Shown piece by piece: positions 39,201-50,379 of a stretch of 64,000 bases of DNA. The translations under genes and the position numbers were made by a program. The DNA is from Psoroptes ovis (lineage: Eukaryota; Arthropoda; Arachnida; Sarcoptiformes; Psoroptidae): NCBI GenBank assembly GCA_002943765.1, contig PQWQ01000001.1:3445501-3509500 (forward strand). Reading direction: 5' to 3'. The notes beneath the pieces are model-generated. The model made no database searches and was not told the DNA's origin. It saw nothing but the letters and a program-made list of their open reading frames with translations. Numbering within the stretch: position 1 is the first letter of the stretch; each line of letters begins with the position of its first letter.

Positions 39201-42200
39201 ACATTCATACTTTACAAATCAAAGTAAAGTACAAATATTTTCCTTCATCTTCTTGTTGTTTGATATAAAATAAATATATTTGTCTTTCATTTTTTCTTGA
39301 TTAAATGATTGAAAATCTTTTGACTTGTAGGGCTTGAAAAATGTTTCAAAGCAAACATCATTCGTACATTAGTTCATACACCAAAGATAAAATATGACAA
39401 AATGATGTGTATTCATTTTCATATTTGTATTTGTATTTCTGTCCATGTGTGTTTATATTTTTGTCAACGTCAACAAGAATTTTTGTTTGATTATTACTTT
39501 CATTATTATTGTTATTATTATCAAAGAATTAATGTGTTTCGAAAGTGTGTAACTTGTGTCACATTTATTGTTATCATTATTATTTATAAATTCAAATGTT
39601 TGAGTAAACTGCCACTCTTTTTTGGGCCCTAAAGTTTGCTGCTTTCAACGATAATATCATCAAATTATTGAATTGAATCCAAACGAATCAAATCATCGAA
39701 ATCTAACAAACAAAGATAAATGAATTAAATGAAAAATAATTTTTCCGATTTTTCAATATCATACATCGGATGATAAGTGAACGAATATATATTGCAAGTA
39801 TCCATCGATCGGAATATTGAAGAATAACAAATAGACAAACACCAGAATTATTATTAAAATTGATAAAGATATATGATTGTCGATGATTGTTGCGGCGAGA
39901 AGTTGATTTGATAAATAAAGTTGAGTTGAATAATAATAAAAAAATCAAATCATTGTCCAATAAATTCAATTTATTGATAATTTTTTTTTTTTTTTTTTTT
40001 TTGAAATATTCGTGTGTCTGTGTGTGTAATTGTGTATGTTTTGATATTTGCTGATGGACATTTGAACTTTAGGCTAAATAATTTGATAAATAAACATCAA
40101 TTCATCAATATATCGAGTGAATTTATTTGATTTTTATTCATGAATTCATTTTAAATCGCTCTAAGTCGCGATAAGTAGCTTGAGCTTGATATGAAAAAAT
40201 GAATAGTATGAAAAATTAATTTGATTTCTATGAGAATTATTTTTATATTGAAAAAAGAAAATAAAATTAAATAATTAAAAATCAATCATTATTTTCTGAC
40301 GATCTAATATTAATGAATTTTCGCTCGTAGAAAATTGATAATTATAATTAATTAATTAATCTTTTTTCATTAATTAATTAACTATTTTATTAATTAATTA
40401 TTGTCCTCAACGAGTGGAAATATTTCGAAAATGAAAATTTGAAATTTTTCTCTCAAAAATATAATTGAAAATTAATTGATTCGGTTATTAAGAATCAATT
40501 GTCATGATTTTTTGATACAATTTTTCATAAATTGGTTTGAACATTTGAAAAATGGATTGGCATTTTAAAAATTGAGTCGATGACTTGGAATCTTGAAATC
40601 ATTGATTTTGAGCAGAAAAAAATCGATTCTAATTAAATTAGAAATGAAAAATCCTAGTCCAACTGATACAACTTCAAAGAAACAAAATATCAAATGTTTT
40701 TGAACAACAACACTGATCAATACACAAACATACTCAAATAATTATTTTCAAGTAGTTTGTCAATCTTGTAACAAGTTATAACTAATGTTACAAATATTAA
40801 AGAAAAAATTATCTGACAATGATATTACAATCATTGATCATTGAATAATAATAATAATAATTATAGTGAAATTCGATCGATTTCCATACTTTTTTTCTTC
40901 GGTTATTTTTGCATAAATAATTTTCATGTTGAATATCAAATTGATTTTTATTATTTTTCAATCGTCCAATTCATCTTCTAGTTTTTCACAAGTGAAACCC
41001 AAAAGAAGAAAAAAAAATGATTAATTTGACTTGTCATTTGTTTGAAAAAGATGCAAATATTTCGATATATTCCCATATTCAAACTTGAAAATATTACTGA
41101 ATTTTCTCTGAAAATAAGCTAGAAATTGATTTTTTCTCTCTCGAATAATGATTTCAAGATTGATCAAAATTTCATGATTTGGAATTGATTCATTTTTTTT
41201 ATACGAACTATGTTCTCGATCATTTAAACTTTAATTATCATCATTGCCATCATTTGATTGAAATTGAATGCCTCCTAAATATATTACAATTGATATTTTT
41301 CTATTATTGTTTTGGACTAATCATCATTAAAATTACATTTTTTTCTATTATCATCATTTTTTTTTGTTGCTGTTGTTGTTTTTGTCGTAATAAATAATAA
41401 AGACAATTGATAAATGAAAATATTAATTGGAAATTTTCAATTTCATATTATTTTGGGATCATTATAATCAATATTATTATTATTATATCGATCATTTTCG
41501 GTAATAATTGATCACATATAATAATAATAATAATGATGATGATGATGATTATCCAATGAACCATGACCGATTTGAAAAAAATTAAGCAAAAAAAGAGCTC
41601 AAGAAACATAAGACAAGATATGATTATCATAAAGTTTTTCATCTCATTATTAATAATATGCCAAAAATCAATCAAAATAAGTTTAAATCAATTTTTTTCT
41701 TTACTTTTTGGACAATTTAAAACAATTATTAATCAATCATAATTGATAATAATGATCATTTTTGAATTGATTGAAAAATTATTTTTACTTTTATTCATAA
41801 AAATAATATGAATCAAATTCAATTCAATTTTTTTTTGACAAAATTTGAAAAATTATGTTTGAAAAATGATAAATTTGAAAAATTCAAAACTATTCAATCA
41901 AATTCAAATGAATTACTTAGTCGTTTGAACACAACAATCAATTATTTAATCAATTATAAATGAATAAGATGATCATTAAACAATGACATAACTCTTCCAT
42001 ACAGCCTGATGAAGAAGAATATGTAAATATTTGCCTGTTCATTCAATTTCTTCCAGCAAATTGGATATGATGCATCATCAAACAATGCAAACACAAATAC
42101 ATACATTTGAAAGCACAAATACAGATGTATTTGTTTTTCAATATAAATAAAGACGAGAAAAAATTGAAAATTTCAATCAAATAAATTGGCAAATATGTAT

Positions 42201-44031
42201 TTCTAAAGATTTTCAGAAATTCAAGAAAGTGAATCATTATTATTATTATCTTCAAATTTTTCAGCAAAAAATCGATCATTGTTATTATTGTTATTCTAAG
42301 TGCTAATATTACTAATTGCAATCGTATTTTTTTCCTTATAAATTTATTTATTAGTTCATAAAATAAATCCACATCCAATCTAAAAATATATTTTCACTAA
42401 TAAATGAATTGTTTGTTTGTTTGATGATTTTGTTTCGCTTTTTTTTTTGAGAAAAAGAAAAAATAACAATCAAATGAATTTGATTGTTGATTTATTTATT
42501 TATTTACCAAAGTAATACGACTACTAACACATCAAGTTAAATGAAAAAAGAAGAATAAGTAAATCAATCGGAATTTTTTTTACGATTTCAAATTCACTTT
42601 AATTTTTCTTATATTGAAGCACTGGTTCTAAAAAAAATATTGAATTTCGCTTAGGGAAAATGCATACAACTAACAAATAGAATAGAACAAATATAAAACA
42701 ATCAAATAAATTCAAAATAAAAAGTCCGAAATTCTTTCAAAGGCAAATGAAATATGAAATGAAATATTTAGGGAAAATACATATTCGAAAAGGGAAATAA
42801 AAAAATAAATAAATTCAAAATTTTATATTTAAGCGTTTGTTTTGTTTTTCTATGTGTTTTAAAATATATTTTTTTTCAAAGAAAATATATTTCATTTCAT
42901 TTTCAAATGTAAATATTGGTTTATTCGATATTTTTTGTTTTATTTTTCATATTTATTCTTGGTTTTTTATGCTAGATTTCTTTGGTTCAATTGATGAATA
43001 TGAGTAAAATCAAAACAATATCATGGGAGAATAGTAACATGAACCATTTCATTTCTTGTTCCTTCTTAAACAGTCAGAATATTTAGTAAGAACATTTATT
43101 TATTTTTTTCAAAGAAACTTTGCTTTGAAGCTGTCACCTGTCAAGCTTGAAACATATGAAATGCTAGTAATCAATATCGGTACCAGCAGAATGTAATTGG
43201 GAAAAATTATGACCCAAATTTTTCGTCTTTGACTATTAAAAGGGTCAATTTTTTTCTAAAACAAGTTCATGTTTACAAGTTTGAACAAATTTTTTATATT
43301 AATATATTGCCAAATAGAATATTCCATGAATAAAAATGGTACACGAATTTAAACATGAACACAAATGTGTGTTAGTTAAACAGTAAATTAAAAATAGTGA
43401 ATGTGTTGTATTGTATTGTTTTGTTCATTTTTATTTCATTTCATTGAATATTTCACACATATTTTTTATATGATTTTACAAAAAAAAAAAATTCAAACAT
43501 TTTGTTCATGAAAATATGGAAAAAATGGGATCGAAAATTAAATTAATTCGCAGAGAATTTTTATTAAATTTTTTTAATAAAATTATCGACAATAATTCAA
43601 CAATATCACCTTGGCAATAATGGTTTGCAAAGCATTTTTTTAAATATTACAGAATTTCCAACCGAAAAAAAATTACACCAAATTCCTGAAGGTATTAACC
43701 ATCATAAATTAAGAGTAAATTTATTATAAAAATAAATTCAATTGAAAGAACAATAATTTTTAGAAAAATGTCAGGTTTTTTTGACTGGTGTTATTATTTA
43801 ACTGGTGATGTATTAATGAATAATGATTCGGGAAAAGCTTTTGAATGTTCAATACAATAATTTTTTCCATAGATTATTCAATTTCTTTTTGTTTTCCAAT
43901 GAATAAACATATAATGAATAATCATTGAATCAATCTTACCTTTGTGAAATGATTGGCGAGATTAATAATGTTGTAATGAACATATTCAAAAGAAATGGCA
44001 GCAACAACAATAACAATGGTGACATTTTCAT
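33259..44031 (-). CDS. Cys-loop ligand-gated anion channel, GABA-A/CG8916-like subunit
   Basis: Seven exons: 43940-44031, 38536-39013, 38110-38223, 36691-36797, 36033-36115, 35108-35949 and 33259-34065; 840 residues, all phases agree. A signal peptide (MKMSPLLLLLLPFLLNMF..) is followed by a His/Asn-rich extension with RPKR. The ligand domain has NISSVLASLLDHYDHNQRPG, EYSLDCYFRQKWKDERL and the Cys-loop CPMDLHSFPMDKQSC (about 271-285). M1 begins about residue 353. M2 is SDRVGLGVTAVLTLSTFG and M3 is FLFVVFTLLEFAGVHYF. A long Asn/Asp/His-rich M3-M4 loop leads to M4 in the last exon (RILFPFVFIMLNMAYWTFYI). M2-M3 most resembles the orphan arthropod GABA/glycine-like subunit CG8916. The residue before Arg-0' is Asp. 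Intron 1 is 4.9 kb; the last intron holds another gene on the plus strand. Confidence 0.92.
34218..35030 (+). CDS. HSFY-like HSF-type DNA-binding-domain protein, nested in a channel-gene intron
   Basis: A single-exon frame of 270 residues from the ATG at 34218. The frame stays open upstream to 33897, but there it overlaps the antisense channel exon and a non-coding-looking pyrimidine stretch, so 34218 is preferred. Residues about 155-258 form an HSF-type winged-helix domain: FFPQILWEIINN, AIQWSSNGTSIKIDYEKF, FKTKKIISFVRQLNLYGFKKI, then NEFCHKNFKRDCPHLVSMIQRR. The NFKR..L...RR end and the C-terminal position resemble HSFY rather than HSF1. The HR-A/B trimerisation coiled coil and activation domain are absent; the protein ends 13 residues after the domain. 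The upstream half is Asn/Asp/Glu-rich. It lies wholly inside the last intron (34066-35107) of the opposite-strand channel gene. HSFY genes are often germline-expressed; its role here is unknown. Confidence 0.85.
   Translation: MATTNDNNNNNTAKNLLLKIINNDYHCSTSSTLLSLSNENEFNYNHNLKQTLSELDRSEGFQAELAKAREINIDFDDDSNILIDENSKIQLENQISILEKSDFDVENSSLFIIDDQLKLLQKQDSSPLTYFSVKNKRGNHSEKKNKNVLKRRKKFNRFFPQILWEIINNSTDDAIQWSSNGTSIKIDYEKFQKQYLDTDHFKTKKIISFVRQLNLYGFKKINEEIKSDAVNDGVKKYNEFCHKNFKRDCPHLVSMIQRRISKTKNKENNQ
36798..38109 (-). other. Intron 3 of the ligand-gated channel gene
   Basis: 1.3 kb intron between channel exons 3 (38110-38223) and 4 (36691-36797). The donor is GTTCGTTG and the acceptor AAAATAG. AT-rich, with no other feature seen. 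Confidence 0.75.
40338..40403. repeat. TAATTAAT-rich palindromic tract
   Basis: Repeated ATTAATTAATTA units on both sides of a short TCTTTTTTC spacer, so the tract is largely self-complementary. It lies in channel-gene intron 1. The units match homeodomain core sites (TAATTA), but in DNA this AT-rich that may be chance. Confidence 0.6.
41516..41550 (+). repeat. (TAA)n/(GAT)n compound microsatellite
   Basis: Six to seven AAT/TAA units followed by about five GAT units inside channel-gene intron 1. Confidence 0.85.
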
Positions 44032-45186
44032 TATTTTTTTTTTTTGATATTTCAAGTGATCGATAAATCAATTCAATTGTTATTTTTTGTATTTAAATCA
44101 AATGAGATTAAAGTAAATTTCCGTAATTTTTATTGTTGTTGCGCAATTCACAACCACAAAAATAATCATAAATTTTGTTACCAAGCATAATATGAATAAA
44201 ATTGAATTAATGTGTTGTGATTAAGATGTGTGTGTAGTTTCAATAAATGTATATTCAATCACATTCAATTCGATTGATGATTTAATCATTTAAAATCGAT
44301 GAAGAGAGATGAAACTGGAGAAAAAATCAAAAGAATCGAATAACCAAGAATTGAATCGCATTCATTTTTTTATATGAAAAGATTTATTTACGCGGGTTTT
44401 GACTTGATTTTCTTTCATTTTTCTTGCATCTCTCTATATTCCATGTGTATTTTATACTGATATTTCATGGCTTGGAGTTTGCGTTGAGAAGAATTTCGTT
44501 TCTTGGTCTGCCATTTCAGAATTTAAATCAATTATTCTTTATTTTTAAAGTAAAAAAATAATTTTTTCTTAAAATTAGAATTAAAATGGTTTTTTTGAAA
44601 ATTTTTTCTCTGAGTTGGTTTGAAATGAAAAAAAAAATTTGTTACAAAATTTCAATTTTTCATTTTTCTTTATTTATCGATTAATCGATGATGATGATGA
44701 TGATGATTAGTTTAAAAATAATTATATTGATCCATGTTGTTTCGGTGCATCACATAAAGCTGTTGATCCTCTTAAAACGCTGGATCTTATATTGAGGATT
44801 AAGTGATGAAACGATTCATATTTCAGTGCGATTTTTCCTTTTTTTAATGATTTGAAATTGATCTTAGAGGAAAGTTCGATACGGAATAAAGCAGACATGT
44901 AAAGTGTTGAAAAGCATTAGTAATAAATGAATTATTGGAATATAATAATAATTAATCCAAAATGGATTACAATTATTTCATTTTTCTTTTCATTTCAAAT
45001 GAGAATCAATTCTTGATAATTTAAGACATTTTTCAAATTTTTTTTCCTTTCACAGCATATCGATTGTATCGATACATGCCATTGTTACTCGTTTGATGTG
45101 TTTATCAAAAAAAAATTACGATTTTAATTATTTATTTTTGACGATTTAATTTCAAATTTTTTGTTTCATCTCCAAAATTTTTAACA
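44032..45186. promoter_or_regulatory. Divergent promoter region, channel gene and GID8, with DRE-like site
   Basis: 1.15 kb between two divergent start codons. A perfect TATCGATA (45067-45074), the Drosophila DREF/DRE consensus typical of housekeeping promoters, lies 113 bp before the GID8 ATG, with TATCGATT 10 bp upstream. A GC-richer islet at 44735-44815 carries an ATCCTC..GAGGAT inverted repeat and may be a channel-gene 5' UTR or promoter. A (GAT)n run lies at about 44685-44708. Confidence 0.4.
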
Positions 45187-45937
45187 ATGGCTCAAAATCT
45201 AGATGAATGGATTAATAATATAAATAAAATGAATATAAAAAGAAGCGAAATCAATTTACTGATAATGGAATATTTAATCTCCGAAGGTTGTAAAGAAGCG
45301 GCCGAAAGTTTTAAAATTGAAGCTAACATTGATTTTGATTTGAATGAACATGATGAAACTGAAGAACAAATTGATAGACGTATAGCAATTCGTAGTGCAA
45401 TAGAAAGTGGAAAAATTCAATCAGCATTAGAAATGATAAATAACCATTATCCAGAATTGATTGATAATCATCGGCATCTTTATTTTAAGTTACAGGTAGT
45501 AAATAAATGAATCTCTTTTTGTATGCATTATAATTTAGGGTATCTTTGTATTAATTTAGCAACAACAATTAATAGAACTAATTAGAGATCATCAATTGGA
45601 AAAAGCACTAGAATTCGCACAAGGACAACTCGGTGTTGATAATGGTTATCTTCATTTGAATGAGCTTGAGCGTACATTGTCATTGCTTGCATTTGAAAAT
45701 CCCGAAAATTCTCCGTATGCTGATCTTTTACAGCCTGCACATCGACAAAATTTAGCATCAAAAATAAATGAAGCATTGCTTAAAGATCAAACTGGTGGTA
45801 GTGAAACACCGACGCCTAAATTGGTCACACTACTGAAATTATTACCATACACTCAAAATGAATTGGAAACTAGAAAAGTGAAATTTATTAAACTTGTAGA
45901 TTTACCACAAGGTACATTTGCTCCGAATGGAAATTAA
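45187..45937 (+). CDS. Gid8: GID8 (TWA1), subunit of the GID/CTLH E3 ubiquitin ligase
   Basis: Two exons, 45187-45495 and 45560-45937; 228 residues, the same length as human GID8. LisH motif about residues 16-50 (SEINLLIMEYLISEGCKEAAE), CTLH about 55-115 (RRIAIRSAIESGKIQSALEMI), then CRA with LYFKLQQQQLIELIRDHQLEKALEFAQ, MERTL-like LERTLSLLAFENPENSP and LLKLLPYTQNELETRKVKF. GID8 is the scaffold that joins RanBP9 and the RMND5A/MAEA RING pair. The complex degrades metabolic enzymes and other targets in cytosol and nucleus. The DRE-like promoter element is upstream. It converges with TBCB, with 136 nt between stops. Confidence 0.96.
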
Positions 45938-46073
45938 GAAATTAGAATAAAAAATAGAAAATTCATCGAAAATAAATTTTCTAATCATAAAAATGTATAA
46001 AAATTTCAAGATTTAAATAGTATTGTATTTTTATAATTAATAATTTTGTATCCGAAATTCAAATCGATGACTA

Positions 46074-46830
46074 TCAATCTCCTAATCCATCATCAATTTC
46101 TGGAAAATCGCCAACTTTTACTAGGCTCGGTTTGACAAAACTTCCATAATTAGGTGGACATTCGAAATATCTGTATTTAATTTAATCGAATTGAAATTTC
46201 ATCCATTAATTTTTATTGATTAAATATAAATAAAATGACAAACCTTTTATTTTCAAATGTTCCATCATTTTTTCCCCATGGTTCATCATAACGAACACCG
46301 ACGAATATGCCGGGCTTGTCGCCCAATTTACCAATATACATAATACGACCACGTCTTGGCGGTACGCCTTTAACGGTCACTTCACAGCGGTCATTGATTT
46401 TCATATTTTTAACTAATTCATCATCATTGTTGACATTGTTGTCGCCAGCTGTAGCAAAACGTCCTAATTTATTTTTCATTTTAAATGCTCGAAGGGATTC
46501 ACTACGTTTTTCATATTGTTCATCATCTAATTCAAATTTTTTTACACCAGACAAATCATCCAATTTGATTGCATTAGAATCTTTTACGTGCAAACGTAAA
46601 CGTAGTTCACCAGCTGGCACCAGATAATCACCAATACATTTAGAATCATCACTTTTATCCAGTAAATTACCGGTTGAATCACGAAATGTCAATTCCATTG
46701 TGGCCGCCGATGCGCCTGTGATTAATTCTAAACGATTTTTCAAATCAATTATCGACATATCGGAGGCAAATCTACGTTCAATAATATTTTCATCATTATT
46801 GGTTTGTATTTCCAATATGATTTGTGACAT
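46074..46830 (-). CDS. TBCB: Tubulin-folding cofactor B
   Basis: Exons 46244-46830 and 46074-46170; 227 residues. The start is the ATG at 46830 (MSQIILEIQTN); the frame is open further up but without an ATG. The N-terminal ubiquitin-like domain (about 1-85: RRFASDMSIIDLKNRLELITG) is followed by a helical linker (RSESLRAFKMKNKLGRF). The CAP-Gly domain (about 145-215) contains RRGRIMYIGKLGDKPGIFVGVRYDEPWGKNDGT and, across the splice site, FENKRYFECPPNYGSFVKP. The tail is VGDFPEIDDGLGD. TBCB delivers alpha-tubulin in the tubulin heterodimer folding pathway and, with TBCE, can dismantle dimers. It shares a 267-bp divergent promoter with NDUFB10, which contains TATCGATG near 46943. Confidence 0.95.
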
Positions 46831-47097
46831 TTTAATTAATTTTATTTGTTGATTTGTCGTGCGCAATTTGATTCAATTAAATTGACAATACTTTGAAATA
46901 TCAAATGAAAAAAAGGTGAAAAAATTAACTATTCACCGACTATCGATGTTTATTTCGATTTTTTCTTTCATCACGTTTACGGCTGTTTTTGTTGTTGTTG
47001 TTGTTATTGTAGGTCATTGAAATAAAAATTCAAAAATATTGACCCAACTTTAATTTTTCTTTAAATCTTAGTATCTAACCATCATAATCACATCAAA
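46831..47097. promoter_or_regulatory. Compact bidirectional promoter, TBCB/NDUFB10
   Basis: 267 bp between the two start codons. It contains TATCGATG (about 46942-46949), close to the DRE consensus, and a (GTT)n tract (about 46988-47003). Both genes are housekeeping, so a shared promoter is plausible; 5' ends are not visible. Confidence 0.45.
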
Positions 47098-47846
47098 ATG
47101 CCAAGAGAAGGTGATCGAGATGTTAATAATTTTGGTATGATACCATTAGAAGAACAAGTGCAGAGTCCAATAGTTAAAGCAATTAGAGTTGTTGGCAAAA
47201 TTATTGATGGGCCAGTCACATGGTTTAGAGGTTTGTTGTTAAGAATTCATCTCATCTATTTCAGGATTATCGATAATTTTCCCTTGTATTACTTACAGTG
47301 AATGTGTCCGAAAGATTCAAAGGGCCACCATATCCTTATTATCACAAAAAATTTCGCAAAGTTCCTCCAATTAGTGAATGTTATGAAGATGATATGTCTT
47401 GTATTTATGAAGCTCAAACTGCTTATTTGAGGCAAAAGTAAGTCAATTTTTTGGTGAATAGAAATAATATTTATAGTTAATTAATTAATTAAATTTAAAA
47501 TAATAGAAAAGTTGACAATGAAATATTGAAAATATTAAAACAACGTTATGAAAATTGTCATTATTGGGAACGTACAATCAATGAATTTCATGATATGGAT
47601 AAAATTTGTTTAAAAGAAAAACAAGATGTTAAAGATTCAGAAATCAATTTATTCATCAAATGTAAGTGGTTTTTTTTGTGTGTATTCATGAATCAGTTTT
47701 TTCTTCAAATTCATCTATGAAAAAAAGATGGTGAGCTTGGCCCATATGCGACCGTAATCGATGCCTTCATGAAACAAAAACATCGTCTAATTTGGGAACG
47801 TAGACAAAAAGAAGGTCTTGGTCAACAAGAATTGTTAGCACATTAA
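47098..47846 (+). CDS. NDUFB10: NADH dehydrogenase 1 beta subcomplex subunit 10 (complex I PDSW subunit)
   Basis: Exons 47098-47230, 47299-47437, 47507-47661 and 47728-47846; 181 residues, phases agree. Family landmarks: SPIVKAIRVVGKIIDGPVTWFR near the N-terminus; YPYYHKKFRKVPPISECYEDDMSC(I)YEA (about 58-85), with the two Cys spaced as in human; KVDNEILKILKQRYENC; and a basic C-terminus LIWERRQKEGLGQQ. It is an accessory subunit of the complex I membrane arm on the intermembrane-space side. The Cys pairs are oxidised there in mammals, via CHCHD4. No cleavable presequence is seen, as expected. It converges with ESF1, 118 nt apart. Confidence 0.94.
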
Positions 47847-47964
47847 AAAATGGAAATTTAAATGAAAAATATAATTTTAGATTATTATTATATAAACATC
47901 AATGAAAAAATGAATAAATGATGAAATTGTACAAAATAATTATAAAATATTGCTTCACAATAAA

Positions 47965-49959
47965 TTAGTTTCTGAATTTTTTATTTTTATTGATTTTGAT
48001 TTTGTTAATCAAATTAGATATATTGTTTTTCTGTTTCGAATCATTTTTCGATTGTTTGGCCATAAATTTGTCCATAAATTCAGATTCATTTTCAACCATA
48101 CGTTTTGCTTTTTGTTTTTGTTTCGATAATATTTGTTCATAAGCTTTGGTACGTTTAAATTGTGGATCAGATTGATCAATATTATATAAATGTGATTCAT
48201 ATATTGAATTGAAACGATCATCATCTGGATTGAACTATTTGGAAAGGAGAAATTGAAATTAATCATAGAGGCAAAGTTTATGAATACATCTCACAAAACA
48301 TACCTTGAATCCATCTTCATTTTCATCCTTGTCATCCTTATCCTCGATGATATCTTTATAATTAAAATGTTTTCGACGTTGATTTTGATGATTTAAATCA
48401 TCATTAACATCCATCATGAGTAATTCTAAATCATTTTTATCATTATCATTCATCTCTTCTTCAATAAAGTTTTGTTTATTTTTCGATCGCTGCTTTTTCT
48501 TCTTATTTTTTGATTTTTCCTTAGTGGTGAAATCTTCAGAATTAGATTCAATCAAATCTTCGCTATCATTTTTAGATTCCTGAGCAATCGGTTCATTGAC
48601 ATTTTGATTAAATTTTGGATCCCATGATATTTCCAGATCAAAATCTTTCTTTTCATTTTTTTTGTCGAGCGCTGATAATAAATCTCTATATTTGTTTATC
48701 TTATCATTTTCTTTCATATTCTCATCAACATGGATATCATTAACAATATCATCCTCATCATCATCTTCCGAAGATGATGATGCCAGATATGTTTTGATAT
48801 CATTTTCATTATCTTCTTCAAATGCTTTATTGAATGTCTCTTTACGACGTGGATCTGTTTCATCCCATGTTATTTTCACATTACTTTGTTGCAATGCTGT
48901 GTTAGTGAATGTTGGTGCTTTATATGATGAAATGGTTGGCATTGTGGTGCATTCTTCTTTCAATCGAACATCATCGAAATTCATATCATCCGGTATAAAA
49001 CGTATGTCTAACATAGTTGAACTACTTTCATATTCAAGACCATCCAATTCATTGTAAATCGTCTCGGCTGTTTCCGCACTATCACATTCAACAACAGCAT
49101 AAAAATATTTCAATCTTTCTAATTGATACTTTCGTAATTTTTCAACAGTATTTGGATCTTTAATTTTTTCATCATCATCATCATCTTCGTTGTCATCGGA
49201 TTTCTGTTCATTATCTACGTCATTATTTGCACCATCGAAATCTATAATAGTTTTACCTTTACCAAAAATAAATTCTGATGGTCCCTTCTTCTGTTCGACT
49301 TGAATACGTTCTTCACCAAATTTTGAATAGTAAATTTTAACACTATGAATTGTTCCTGTAGTTTTTTTAAAAGAATTCAATAATAAATATAAATCTTGTG
49401 CATTAATACGGTCCCAATCAGCATTACAGATGGCGATTCTTGATGTTGCATGATCAATTTGTTCAGCATCTTTGTCCAATTCACCCCAACAATGTTCTAG
49501 TTCTTCATCATTATCATCATTTTCATCTTCAGATTCACTGCTACTGCTACTACTACTACTAGTTTCATCTTCTTCGTCATCATTATCATCATCATCATCT
49601 TTGGATTTGATTTTAAAACCTCGATGATAACCGAAACTATGTGCAAGTTTCGGTTTTTCGGCAACATCATCAACATCTGATTCATTTTTCTCCTCTTCTT
49701 TTTGTGCATCATTTTCATTATTTTGATCATCACCTAATCTATAGAAGTTCTTATAATCTTCAGCTATGAGATGTTTTTTTGCACGACCACGTTTATCCAT
49801 CGAATACTTCAATGTAAATTTATCATCAGTAAACATACTTTTGAAACGTTTGTCAATTTTAAGAATTTTATCTTTTTTTCGCAAGGTTCGAAATCGTGGA
49901 TCTTGATGAATCCTAGCGAAACGTTCATCAATTTCTTCATTTTGTTTATTATCAGCCAT
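47965..49959 (-). CDS. ESF1: ESF1 nucleolar pre-rRNA processing protein
   Basis: Exons 48304-49959 and 47965-48234; 641 residues. The N-terminus (RFARIHQDPRFRTLRKKDKILKIDKRFKSMF) is the conserved ESF1 block. A long acidic stretch follows, then HCWGELDKDAEQIDHATSRIAICNADWDRINAQDLYLLLNSF, an RRM-like region including YFYAVVECDSAETAETIYNELDG and LDIRFIPDDMNFDD. VKITWDETDPRR, AYLASSSSEDD and HFNYKDIIEDKD precede a C-terminal NUC153-type segment (DDRFNSIYESHLYNIDQSDPQFKRTKAYEQIL) in exon 2. ESF1 is required for 18S rRNA processing in the small-subunit processome. An E-box CACGTG (50038-50043) and CGCCATCTA (50061-50069) lie about 80-110 bp upstream of the ATG. Confidence 0.95.
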
Positions 49960-50379
49960 TTTTTGTGATTATTTCAAATCAAATAAATTAATCATTAAAT
50001 TTTGAAAATAAAATGTTTGGATCTGATGGTATTTAAACACGTGGTACGATTAAAACGCAACGCCATCTATGAGCTTAAACAAAAACTCAAAATTTAATTA
50101 GAACATCATTTTGTATATTCTTTGATAATTTAAATTTTAAAAGCTGATAATATCCTTGGATATAAGACATTTTAGGTACACTTTATTCTTAGAGAATTCA
50201 GAAGACTGAATTGGAATCCAGGTGTAGTGATCGCGATTGGTCGTTGATGAAAAATATGAGAAAACAAGTCACGATCTATCCATTAGGTCAATGTTTATTG
50301 AAATCATTATTAATAAGAATTCTATATTAACAAAAAACAAAATTATTCTTTCAACAAATAAATAATCAATGGAATTGAT
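49960..50379. promoter_or_regulatory. ESF1 promoter and SIRT2 3' end
   Basis: The E-box CACGTG at 50038-50043, the Myc/Max-type site often found at ribosome-biogenesis genes, and CGCCATCTAT at 50061-50070 mark the ESF1 promoter. Beyond them up to the SIRT2 stop (50380) lies 300 bp with a GC-richer patch (50195-50270) that has no reading frame. I do not recognise it. Confidence 0.45.

Larger units (their letters stand above)
39014..43939 (-). other. Intron 1 of the ligand-gated channel gene
   Basis: A 4.9-kb intron separating the signal-peptide exon (43940-44031) from exon 2. It contains a poly-T run (about 39980-40002), a TTAA/TAATTAAT-rich palindromic patch (40338-40403), a TAA/GAT microsatellite (about 41516-41550) and a GC-richer patch (43118-43200). 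No coding exon is convincing; frames such as 42043-42378 translate to hydrophobic low-complexity sequence. Confidence 0.7.

Noticed and set aside
42043..42378. 111-codon minus frame in channel intron 1
   Set aside because: Hydrophobic low-complexity chance translation, no homology, and not needed for the channel exon chain.
44735..44815. Possible small RNA gene in the GC-richer islet before the channel gene
   Set aside because: Only a 6-bp inverted repeat; no tRNA, snRNA Sm-site or box C/D plus D pair could be assembled.
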